This document shows positions 1 to 6,791 of a DNA stretch of 8,279 bases, piece after piece. Numbering within the stretch: position 1 is the first letter of the stretch; every line of letters starts with the position of its first letter. This DNA is from JBJKPP01 sp046706145. Its GTDB lineage: Bacteria; Bacteroidota; Ignavibacteria; Ignavibacteriales; Ignavibacteriaceae. The stretch spans positions 1-8,279 of the forward strand of contig JBJKPP010000088.1 of the NCBI GenBank assembly GCA_046706145.1, read 5' to 3'. The notes under the pieces were generated by a model, which saw nothing but the letters and a program-made list of their open reading frames with translations, was not told where the DNA came from and did no database searches. A program made the translations under genes and the position numbers.

Positions 1-78
1 GAACTTGTTCCCACGAATGTTGGCAAGAAGGCAGATGCTTTACTAAAAGGATTAGAAAATTCTTTAAGGAACAATTAG
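1..78 (+). CDS. C-terminal end of an unidentified protein (5' end outside the window)
   Basis: Reading from base 1 in frame 1 gives 25 codons ending in TAG at 76-78. The peptide begins ELVPTNVGKKADALLKGLEN and ends SLRNN. It is hydrophilic, probably helical, and has no motif I recognise. It lies on the same strand as the polysaccharide genes, so it may belong to the same locus, but the 313-base gap after it suggests it ends a separate transcription unit. Only the reading frame and stop are supported; the function cannot be called from this fragment. Confidence 0.6.
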   Translation, partial: ELVPTNVGKKADALLKGLENSLRNN

Positions 79-391
79 ATTAGTCTATAAGCTTTTTCCC
101 TTTTTGTTTCTTCTAAATATTGCAAAAAACACTTAATTTTCCTATTATTATAATATCCCTCCATTCGGTATATTTTCAAGATAATCGTTCAAAGTGAGCA
201 ATAAGAATCTTAATTGGGTCCGCTATTTTTTTGCATTATATGGGACTCATGTGGCGAAGCTTTAAATCTATCAATACTATTAGTGATTATTAAGACGGAA
301 ATTAAAGCAAACCTCATTCAATAATTTAGACTCACACAATAACATTCCTATCAAAATAAAAATATATTAAGTAAAAAATACACCTTTAACC
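79..391. other. AT-rich intergenic region, probable leader of the polysaccharide operon
   Basis: This is the only gap over 300 bases in the window. I see no convincing open frame on either strand, no tRNA and no hairpin followed by a T-run that would make a clear terminator. A perfect TATAAT lies at 149-154 inside a 10-base palindrome (146-155), but there is no credible -35 box at the right spacing. No JUMPstart/ops element was found. A promoter for the downstream run of genes most plausibly lies here because later gaps are 100 bases or less, but its position cannot be fixed from sequence alone. Confidence 0.45.
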
Positions 392-1450
392 TTGCTTGAT
401 TTAACAATTTGCATTATAAATTATAATGGTGAACGGTACCTTAGGAAAACTCTAAATTCCATTTATGGCCAGGATGAGAAATTTAGCGAGGTAATTTTAA
501 TCGATAACGCTTCAGAAGATAACAGCATAAAAATAGTTAAAGAAAATTTTCCAGGAATAAAATTAATTCAACTTAGTAATAATTTAGGACCGGGCTACGC
601 AAGAAACACCGGATTTAAGGCAGCATCCTTTGATCAGATTCTTTTTATTGATAATGATGTTTGTTTATCCCAAAATTTCTCGAAAGGGTTAGTCCAAGCA
701 CTAAAAGAATATCCTAACCCCGCAATTGCTATGCCCGAGGTTTACTTTGCAGGCTGCGAAAATAAACTTCAATATAACGGAGCTGATAGTCATTATTTAG
801 GACTCATGATCCTAAACTGCCAGTCATATTTAACTAATAACAATAGCAACGAAATAAAGAAAATCAATTCTGTTGTAACTGCGTGTTTCTTGGTTGACAG
901 AAAAAAGTGGGAAGAAGAAAAACCTTTTGATGAAAGTTTCTTCTTCAATTACGAAGATCACGATTTTGGTATTAGGACAAGGATAAGAGGTTACGAAATT
1001 TTATCTGTCTCTTCTTCAAAATGTTTTCATGGAGAAGGAACTCGAGATCTTTCTCGAAGAGAGGGAGACAAATATTCCCGAGTGCGAATTTTTTGTCTTA
1101 TAAAAAATAGGTGGCAAATCATTCTAAAAGATTATGAATTAAGAACTATTATATTATTACTACCGGCATTGTGCATATATGAAGTTTTCCAATTTATGGG
1201 AGTTCTTAAAAAGGGCTGGATTGCTGAGTGGTTCAGGGCAGTCTATTGGATAGCCTCTAACCTCAATCATATTTTACATAAACGCCGCATTGTTCAACAA
1301 TCACGAAAAATACATGATCGTGAAATCCTTGAAGGAGGTCCTTTGCCTTTCTTTGAAGATCTTCCTCAAGGCCGCCTTGAACAAATAGGAAAAAATATTT
1401 TGGATTTCTTGATGGTAACATATTGGAAATTAATCAAAGGTCTTATCTAA
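392..1450 (+). CDS. Family 2 glycosyltransferase (rhamnosyltransferase-like, GT-A fold)
   Basis: This 352-residue protein probably transfers a sugar from a nucleotide donor to a growing lipid-linked glycan at the cytoplasmic face of the inner membrane. The GT2 core is clear. The N-terminal strand LTICIINYNG (4-13) leads into the fold. Donor-binding residues D38-N39-A40-S41 follow, and a DXD-type motif D87-N88-D89 comes after the strand ILFI. The segment YEDHDFGIRTRIRGY (187-201) carries the acidic acceptor/base motif E188-D189, and H213-G214 lies after it. A hydrophobic stretch near 251-272 is a likely membrane anchor, common in WbbL-like GT2 proteins. The start must be TTG at 392: the frame is closed by TAA at 368-370, the only conventional start before the conserved first strand is this TTG, and the first in-frame ATG is codon 114. 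No Shine-Dalgarno is visible. The family is confident; donor and acceptor are unknown. Confidence 0.9.
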   Translation: MLDLTICIINYNGERYLRKTLNSIYGQDEKFSEVILIDNASEDNSIKIVKENFPGIKLIQLSNNLGPGYARNTGFKAASFDQILFIDNDVCLSQNFSKGLVQALKEYPNPAIAMPEVYFAGCENKLQYNGADSHYLGLMILNCQSYLTNNNSNEIKKINSVVTACFLVDRKKWEEEKPFDESFFFNYEDHDFGIRTRIRGYEILSVSSSKCFHGEGTRDLSRREGDKYSRVRIFCLIKNRWQIILKDYELRTIILLLPALCIYEVFQFMGVLKKGWIAEWFRAVYWIASNLNHILHKRRIVQQSRKIHDREILEGGPLPFFEDLPQGRLEQIGKNILDFLMVTYWKLIKGLI

Positions 1451-1504
1451 TAATTTTTGCTAACTTTAATCAAAAACCCAGGATTTGAATAATTATCAGC
1501 ATTT

Positions 1505-2782
1505 ATGATTAATTGGAAGAAAACTAAGAAAGACTTACTTCTTGCTTCCTTTTCTCATTTCATTTACAAAGTTGTCGGATATTTAGTTCTAACAATACTT
1601 ACCCGGTACTTGGCAAAAGGGGAAATGGGAGAATTTTTCTTTGCTGCCTCCCTGGCCACTTTTTTCGCCTTAATTACGCAAGTGGGCACGGATAACTATC
1701 TTATTAGGGAAGTTGCAGAAAAACCCGGGTCTGCTGTTCAAAGATTTTCCGAGGTTGTTTTTCTTCGGATATTACTTGTTCCTCTATACTTGCTTCTTTT
1801 GAATGGATTTACATTTATCTTCAAGCCGCAAATAGCAGAAGTAGTTTTTCTTACTTCAATATACGTTCTGTTAGAACAATTATATTCTAGTTTTGGCTCT
1901 CTGTTTATTGGAATTAAAAAAATTAAGTACAACGTCATCGTTGGCGTCGGCACAAGATTTCTTTTAGTCTTTTTGATTTACGCAGTAGCCAAATTAGACG
2001 GGGGCTTGATAGAAATTATAACATGTTATCTGATTGCCAATGCACTGTTGGTAGGAGGCTCATTCCTAATATTCCGAATAAAATTAGGACAGCTCAAATT
2101 TACATGGAAATTAAATAAAGCAAGGGAAACTCTGGGTTTGTCGTTTCCCCTTTTCGTGTTAACAGTGTTAGGGTTAATCCATTTCAAAGTTGATGTATTA
2201 ATGCTTGGTTTTATGAAATCTTATTCTATGGTAGCTACGTATGAAGCAGCTTACAAGCTATTTGAAGCATCTCAGTTTCTAACTGTGCCGATAGGAATGA
2301 TTTTCTTACCTCTTTTTTCCGAACTGGCTTATCAAGAGAGTTGGAAAGAAATTAAAAGAGTAATAAAAAAGCTCATGTTGGTTTTAATGACCTTGGGTAC
2401 CGGAATTACAGTTTTAGCTTTTCTGCTGGCGGGAATTGTAATTCCTTTTGTTTTTGGAAATAAATATGGGGACTCTATTTCAGTTTTTAAAGTACTTTAC
2501 CTAACTGTTCCCATTCTTTATTCGGCAAATATTAGTATGGTGCTGGCAAAATCAATTTATCTCGAAAGAAAGGCGATCAAAATAATGCTTGCATGTACAA
2601 TTTTAAATATTCTTCTGAATTGTGCAGGTATTCCACTTTGGGGTGTACTCGGTGCTGCTTGGGCTACTTTTGCTTCAGAAACAATCCTTGCAGTTTTACT
2701 ACTAAGGTTAAACTTTCAGGAAATTCATTCTCATAAGACAAAAGAATCGGAGAGTTGGGTGGGAGAATTTGATCATGCATGA
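1505..2782 (+). CDS. Wzx-like polysaccharide flippase (MOP/MATE superfamily)
   Basis: This 425-residue integral membrane protein most likely flips the undecaprenyl-linked oligosaccharide made by the neighbouring glycosyltransferases to the periplasmic face. About twelve hydrophobic segments can be counted (roughly 11-33, 44-62, 84-106, 111-136, 144-161, 168-191, 210-235, 250-275, 288-315, 328-350, 357-377 and 380-402), the usual number for Wzx. The N-terminal pattern is typical of the family: a short basic start, a first helix, then LTRYLAKGEMGEFFFAASLA (32-51), where the RYLxxxEMGxF pattern is the familiar one. So is VDVLMLGF (229-236) in the second half. The C-terminal tail after about 403 is hydrophilic and overlaps the next gene. 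ATG at 1505 has no evident Shine-Dalgarno, but it fits the family length and follows the GT2 gene by 54 bases. Specificity cannot be predicted. The gene symbol is left empty because Wzx proteins are too divergent to name safely. Confidence 0.9.
   Translation: MINWKKTKKDLLLASFSHFIYKVVGYLVLTILTRYLAKGEMGEFFFAASLATFFALITQVGTDNYLIREVAEKPGSAVQRFSEVVFLRILLVPLYLLLLNGFTFIFKPQIAEVVFLTSIYVLLEQLYSSFGSLFIGIKKIKYNVIVGVGTRFLLVFLIYAVAKLDGGLIEIITCYLIANALLVGGSFLIFRIKLGQLKFTWKLNKARETLGLSFPLFVLTVLGLIHFKVDVLMLGFMKSYSMVATYEAAYKLFEASQFLTVPIGMIFLPLFSELAYQESWKEIKRVIKKLMLVLMTLGTGITVLAFLLAGIVIPFVFGNKYGDSISVFKVLYLTVPILYSANISMVLAKSIYLERKAIKIMLACTILNILLNCAGIPLWGVLGAAWATFASETILAVLLLRLNFQEIHSHKTKESESWVGEFDHA
2761..2765 (+). 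promoter_or_regulatory. Ribosome-binding site deciding the start of the HprK-like kinase gene
   Basis: GGGAG lies inside the end of the flippase gene. It is 9 bases before ATG 2775 but only 3 bases before the upstream TTG 2769, so it favours the ATG. The same GGGAGAA word with the same 9-base spacing recurs before the last gene in the window. Confidence 0.6.
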
Positions 2783-3797
2783 AGAAGCGACTTATCTAAA
2801 TTTTCATGACATTTTAGTAAATGTGATCTCCAATGATAAAGAGGTTATAACATTTGTTGAAAGTGATTTTTCATACTTTATAGTTTCACCTGAAAAATTA
2901 ATACAATCCCCTCAGATTACGATTACAGCTAATTTAGATGAGCCCCCATATTGCCGAATTCCTAATGAGACTATTGCTGCTTACTACACAAAGGACGCAA
3001 TAATATATAAGAATGGAGACATACACTATTTAGACTCTTTTGGAAAATGTCTGGTGATAAATAACCACAAAACAAATTCATCTGAAATATACAGTTTGAA
3101 CCGTGATGTTTTGTACGAAAAAATTTATTTAATGATTATGAGCAGCGTCGGAACTATGCTGGACAAAAGGAAATTTCATCGCATTCACTCAATGGGCGTT
3201 GCTTATAAAGGAAAAGCTATTTTGTGCCTTTTACCAATGGGAGGAGGCAAAACCACACTCACTCTGGCACTTCTTAAAAACAAATCCTTCTCACTACTTT
3301 CCGAGGAAGTCCCGCTAATTTCAAACAAGGGATTTCTCTACCCTTTTCCAATTCGTATGGGTGTTATTGATGGTACGACTCTTGAAATACCAGAAGAATA
3401 TTTGAAGAAGTTCAAAAGATCTAACTATGAACCAAAAACACTTATTGATGTTCGGTTCTTCAGTGATCAGATTGCAAGTAAAGCAGAACCTGGAATCCTA
3501 TTTATCGGTAAAAGAATCTATTCATCAAATCCGCAGATAATTGGCATTTCTAAATTTAAGGCTTTCATGCCGCTTTTTCGTTTGTGCGTTATGGGATTAG
3601 GTATACCCCAACTTATGGAATATATTCTTAGATTTGATATCTTTGACATGACACGTCAATTCCCTCTTTTCATATCCAGATTGAAGGCTTGTTTATTACT
3701 ACTTAAAAAAAGTGAAACTTATGAATTATTACTTAGTTATGATCGTGATGCAAACGCAAACTTCGTGATAGATTTTGTGGAAAAGAAAATCAAATAG
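2775..3797 (+). CDS. HprK-related P-loop kinase-like protein (HprK/PEPCK fold)
   Basis: This 340-residue protein resembles HPr kinase/phosphorylase-related proteins found in exopolysaccharide and peptide-modification loci, not true HprK. An alpha/beta N-terminal part (about 1-115) precedes the nucleotide-binding core. The core has H138 in IHSMGV, in the position of the HprK active-site histidine. Next is a Walker A loop PMGGGKTT (154-161), with K159 and T160 and with leucine where the first glycine of the classic motif would be. LLSEEVPLI follows, with E177-E178 at the place of the usual Asp pair, and then YPFPIRMGV, matching the family's P-loop-proximal proline/arginine strand. The C-terminal 100 residues are mostly helical and unassigned. 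ATG 2775 is preferred over TTG 2769 (which would add two residues) because of GGGAG at 2761-2765. The gene overlaps the flippase gene by 8 bases, so the two are probably translationally coupled. Substrate is unknown: it could phosphorylate a protein, a small molecule or a sugar, or be a regulator. Fold confident, function not. Confidence 0.75.
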   Translation: MHEEATYLNFHDILVNVISNDKEVITFVESDFSYFIVSPEKLIQSPQITITANLDEPPYCRIPNETIAAYYTKDAIIYKNGDIHYLDSFGKCLVINNHKTNSSEIYSLNRDVLYEKIYLMIMSSVGTMLDKRKFHRIHSMGVAYKGKAILCLLPMGGGKTTLTLALLKNKSFSLLSEEVPLISNKGFLYPFPIRMGVIDGTTLEIPEEYLKKFKRSNYEPKTLIDVRFFSDQIASKAEPGILFIGKRIYSSNPQIIGISKFKAFMPLFRLCVMGLGIPQLMEYILRFDIFDMTRQFPLFISRLKACLLLLKKSETYELLLSYDRDANANFVIDFVEKKIK

Positions 3798-3897
3798 TAT
3801 ATAACAAAAAGTACACGAACCGTTTGCAGGTCAAATTATGTTAGCAAATCCAAGCAAGCGGGTCCCCCAAATAAAATATCATATCAAATAAGTTAAG

Positions 3898-5121
3898 ATG
3901 AGAAACCACTTAAAAATTGCGATGGTAGCACCTTGTCCATTTCCATACCGTAGAGGGACTCCGATAAGGATTTTTAGAATGGCAGAAGCGTTATCAAATC
4001 TTGGCCATGATGTAAATGTGATAACCTACCATCTTGGAGAGAATGGAGACAGATTTCCATTTAAAATCCACCGCATAAGGGAGATTAAATCATATACAAA
4101 GTATTCTCCAGGACCTACATATAAGAAGCTAGCTATGCTTGACCCGCTTCTGGCAATTAAACTCTATCGTTTTTCAAAACAAAATGAAGTTGATATAATT
4201 CATGCCCATAATTATGAAGGTCTGCTGATTGCGCTATTGTTAAAAAATAAAATAAATCGGCCTGTTATTTACGATGCGCATACTCTTTTGGAATCAGAAC
4301 TTCCCTATTACAAATTAGGCTTATCAAAGAAAATAGAAAGGTTAACTGGAATTTTTCTGGATCGATGGCTGCCAAAGAAGGCAGATCATATAATCACTGT
4401 GACTGATAGAATTAAGAATAAACTCATTTCCAATTCTGCAGTTATTCCAAAGAATATTACTACAATTATGAATGGAGTAGAAGAAAAGCACTTTGATGTA
4501 ATAGAGAAAGACCAAAAGCAAATACCTAACAAAAAGCAAACTCTAATATTTACAGGCAACATGGCTCCTTATCAAGGAGTAGATCTTTTATTAAGAATTT
4601 TCCAGCAAGTTTTAAATGAACGTCCGGATGTACGTCTGCTTATTGTATCAGATTCTTCATTCGAATATTATGAACCCCTTGCCAAAGCACTTAATATCCG
4701 TAATCGTATTGATCTTATAAATGCAGACTTTAACTCACTTCCAAAATATCTCGCTCAGGCAAGCGTAGCAATAAATCCGAGAATCGACTGCGATGGCTTC
4801 CCTCAAAAATTGCTTAATTATATGGCGGCAGGAAAGCCTATTGTTTCATTTGAAAGCTCTGGAAGCAATCTTATTCATGGTACAACTGGTTTAGTAGTTG
4901 AAGATGGAAATATTCCTGCCTTTGCCAAATGCGTGATTCAGTTGTTAAACAACACTGCTTTAGCTCAAATTTTGGGCAGAAATGCAAAGGAAATCATCAC
5001 TTCAGAATATACCTGGAAAGATTCTGCGAAGAAGGTTGAAGCTGTATATAAACAAGTGCTTACTCTCAGGGCTATTAAAAGGAACGCTCTCACACATGGC
5101 ACTGTATCAATAAAAACATAA
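3898..5121 (+). CDS. Family 4 glycosyltransferase (GT-B fold) with atypical active-site residues
   Basis: This 407-residue protein has the two Rossmann-like lobes of a retaining GT4 enzyme. The N-lobe starts LKIAMVAPCPFPYRRGTPIR (5-24), with a glycine-rich loop and a following helix RMAEALSNLGHDV. It continues with DIIHAHNYEG (99-108) and YDAHTLLESELPYY (125-138). The C-lobe begins LIFTGNMAPYQGVDLLLRIF (216-235) and contains INPRIDCDGFPQKLLNYMAA (292-311). The standard E-x7-E motif here reads D299-x7-N307, and the usual lysine of the donor phosphate site is Q226 in YQGVD. The PQKLLNYMAAGKPIV pattern belongs, as I recall it, to a recurring GT4 subgroup, so this is probably subgroup chemistry rather than decay. 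ATG 3898 gives the expected GT4 N-terminus but has only a weak TAAG upstream. It follows the kinase gene by 100 bases with nothing recognisable between. Donor sugar unknown. Confidence 0.88.
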   Translation: MRNHLKIAMVAPCPFPYRRGTPIRIFRMAEALSNLGHDVNVITYHLGENGDRFPFKIHRIREIKSYTKYSPGPTYKKLAMLDPLLAIKLYRFSKQNEVDIIHAHNYEGLLIALLLKNKINRPVIYDAHTLLESELPYYKLGLSKKIERLTGIFLDRWLPKKADHIITVTDRIKNKLISNSAVIPKNITTIMNGVEEKHFDVIEKDQKQIPNKKQTLIFTGNMAPYQGVDLLLRIFQQVLNERPDVRLLIVSDSSFEYYEPLAKALNIRNRIDLINADFNSLPKYLAQASVAINPRIDCDGFPQKLLNYMAAGKPIVSFESSGSNLIHGTTGLVVEDGNIPAFAKCVIQLLNNTALAQILGRNAKEIITSEYTWKDSAKKVEAVYKQVLTLRAIKRNALTHGTVSIKT

Positions 5122-5162
5122 TAAATCTTTATAATCCGTCAAATAAATTTGCAAGATTGAAA

Positions 5163-6791
5163 ATGCAATTTGAGCTTAAATCAATAAAAAGAAAATTACT
5201 TAGAACATTAAGAGCTTACTTTATAAAAAGTAATAAGTTTTCCATCCTCTATTTCATAAACTGTCAGATATATAAGACTATTGGATACTTAATTAAGAAA
5301 TATTATTCCGGTATTCCTGGAGTTACATCTATATATCTTGTGCACGGGTTGACTCTAGATGAACTTTATCCTGGTTTAAGCGATTTCGATTTGGCTATTG
5401 TTTACAAATCAACACCTAACGAAGGAATATTCTATGGAAAGCTGAGGTCTCGTTGGAAGAAAATTCAAAGTTTTGTTTCAGCTAGAGATTTGTTACTTTT
5501 TACTGAAAACGAATTTGAATTATGGCAGAAATTCGGAGGCGGATGGGAACCTCTAGATGAGTTAGCACACTGGAAATTACTATATGGGAAAGAACTAAGG
5601 CTCAATAAACCAAACATCACAAAGCAGCAAGCCGAAAAAGATCGCCTTAAATATTCTTTATCAAAATTCCCAAGCTTGTTAGCCACCGTAATTAAAGAAG
5701 AACCAAATTCTCCGTTTATAACTACAACATTGCGGAGAAATCTTTATAAGAATTTCTGTTATTCCGTTTTTTCAACAAATAAGAAATATCTCTTAATAAG
5801 AAGACAGTATAGCCGGCTTTCACAATGGGCTGAAGAAAATAGTGACATCAATGGAGTAATCAGGGAGTTATTAAAAATTAGAAGAAGTAAGTTTCAAGAA
5901 GGAAATATTTCAACTTATAGATTTCGAATAGGCGCTTATGCATATTTAATAATTGATAAGTACTTAGAAAATTTGGATCTTTCAAATAATCTTGACCTGA
6001 CCTGCACTCCGCCTAGCGAAATGAACATCCCAATTTATAATCTTGACGAAGTTGAACAAAAAATTAAAAAATTTTGTTCAAGTATTATAGGAATGCTTGG
6101 AAACAATATTGAAAGTATAATACTTTCTTCAAATGGTTCTCCAATGGGTTATATGCTTTTCGTAATACTTAAGGATGGGTTAAATCAAAATGAAGTAGAA
6201 GAGGTTTTTAAAACTCTCCATGTGATTTTCCGAATTTACGATGATCCCTGGTTTAACGAGCATTTTCCAGCCAAGGCCCCAATTGTTTATTCAAAAAATA
6301 TGTTTGCAGCACATATGCAATCGTGGCCATTTCACAGAAATAATTCACTCAAATATCGCTTTGTTATTTTTGGTAAAGATTTACTTGTTTCATTACCAGG
6401 GAAAAGTAAATATAGTGACGACACAATCGAAGAAGATATATTACGTGAAAAAATAAATCTTACTCGTTCTTTTCACCAAATAGTTCTTGAAAAAAATAAG
6501 GCGGCGCTTTATGATTTCATTACACTCCAGTATCCTAGGTTAAATATCATTGAAAAAATTAATATTGTTCCGGGAACAGTTGACGAGGCGCTTTATTACT
6601 ATGAAATGAACAATGGACATGAAAGGAATCATCCCAAAACTTTTTTCGAAAAGTATGGAAGGAAAAGCGTGCATGACCTCGCTTATGCATTATCCGAAAC
6701 TGAATTTGAAGAAGGAATTGAATTTCTAAAGAATAAGTTGAGTGACGAAATATTAATTGATGTGAATTTTAGCGGGAGAAAATTACAATGA
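5163..6791 (+). CDS. Nucleotidyltransferase-fold protein with a second, degenerate domain copy
   Basis: This 542-residue protein appears to hold two nucleotidyltransferase-like units, each followed by a helical domain. Numbered from ATG 5163, unit 1 carries SIYLVHG (56-62) and then SDFDLAIV (73-80). D74 and D76 form the DxD metal pair of the polymerase-beta nucleotidyltransferase superfamily, and D109 in RDLLLF is a possible third carboxylate. The usual Gly-Ser of the first motif is Gly-Leu (G62-L63). LLYGKEL (139-145) is typical of the end of such domains. Unit 2 repeats the plan in SIILSSNGSP (318-327), FVIFGKDLL (400-408) and QYPRL (456-460), but has no acidic pair; QYPRL echoes QYSRL (215-219) of unit 1. 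The function may be nucleotidyl transfer to a sugar, lipid or protein, or non-catalytic binding. TTG 5157 is possible but ATG 5163 is preferred; neither has a Shine-Dalgarno. The stop overlaps the next start. I do not recognise a named family for the whole protein. Confidence 0.65.
   Translation: MQFELKSIKRKLLRTLRAYFIKSNKFSILYFINCQIYKTIGYLIKKYYSGIPGVTSIYLVHGLTLDELYPGLSDFDLAIVYKSTPNEGIFYGKLRSRWKKIQSFVSARDLLLFTENEFELWQKFGGGWEPLDELAHWKLLYGKELRLNKPNITKQQAEKDRLKYSLSKFPSLLATVIKEEPNSPFITTTLRRNLYKNFCYSVFSTNKKYLLIRRQYSRLSQWAEENSDINGVIRELLKIRRSKFQEGNISTYRFRIGAYAYLIIDKYLENLDLSNNLDLTCTPPSEMNIPIYNLDEVEQKIKKFCSSIIGMLGNNIESIILSSNGSPMGYMLFVILKDGLNQNEVEEVFKTLHVIFRIYDDPWFNEHFPAKAPIVYSKNMFAAHMQSWPFHRNNSLKYRFVIFGKDLLVSLPGKSKYSDDTIEEDILREKINLTRSFHQIVLEKNKAALYDFITLQYPRLNIIEKINIVPGTVDEALYYYEMNNGHERNHPKTFFEKYGRKSVHDLAYALSETEFEEGIEFLKNKLSDEILIDVNFSGRKLQ
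6774..6778 (+). promoter_or_regulatory. Ribosome-binding site for the last glycosyltransferase gene
   Basis: GGGAG lies within the end of the nucleotidyltransferase-like gene, 9 bases before ATG 6788, whose first bases form the ATGA overlap with the upstream TGA. It fixes the start of the downstream gene and indicates translational coupling. Confidence 0.65.

Noticed and set aside
146..155. TATTATAATA palindrome containing TATAAT as an operator or definite promoter
   Set aside because: There is no matching -35 box at normal spacing, and AT-rich palindromes of this length are expected here; kept only as a weak note in the intergenic entry.
230..418. The 11-base word TTTGCATTATA occurs at 230-240 and 408-418
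   Set aside because: The second copy is inside the conserved first strand of the GT2 gene, and such AT-rich words recur by chance in this composition.
1332..1345. Perfect AAGGAGG followed by a TTG inside the GT2 gene, as if an internal start
   Set aside because: The TTG is in frame (codon 318) and would give a 35-residue fragment; AAGGAGG simply encodes part of a Glu-Gly-Gly run. No sign of a separate gene.
1738..1953. Reverse-strand open frame inside the flippase gene
   Set aside because: It lies wholly within a well-supported membrane protein gene, has no recognisable domain and no start signal.
3823..3866. Possible hairpin (TTTGC/GCAAA) and the GGGTCCC palindrome in the 100-base gap before the first GT4 gene
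   Set aside because: The stem is only 5 base pairs with a 16-base loop, the palindrome is 7 bases, and no T-run follows, so a terminator is not supported.
4342..4539. Reverse-strand open frame inside the first GT4 gene
   Set aside because: Shadow of a coding region with conserved GT4 motifs; short, with no motif of its own.
5465..5686. Reverse-strand open frame inside the nucleotidyltransferase-like gene
   Set aside because: It overlaps the conserved first domain and has no independent support.
6241..6456. Second forward frame inside the nucleotidyltransferase-like gene
   Set aside because: The main frame carries the repeated FVIFGKDLL landmark here; the alternative peptide has no recognisable features.
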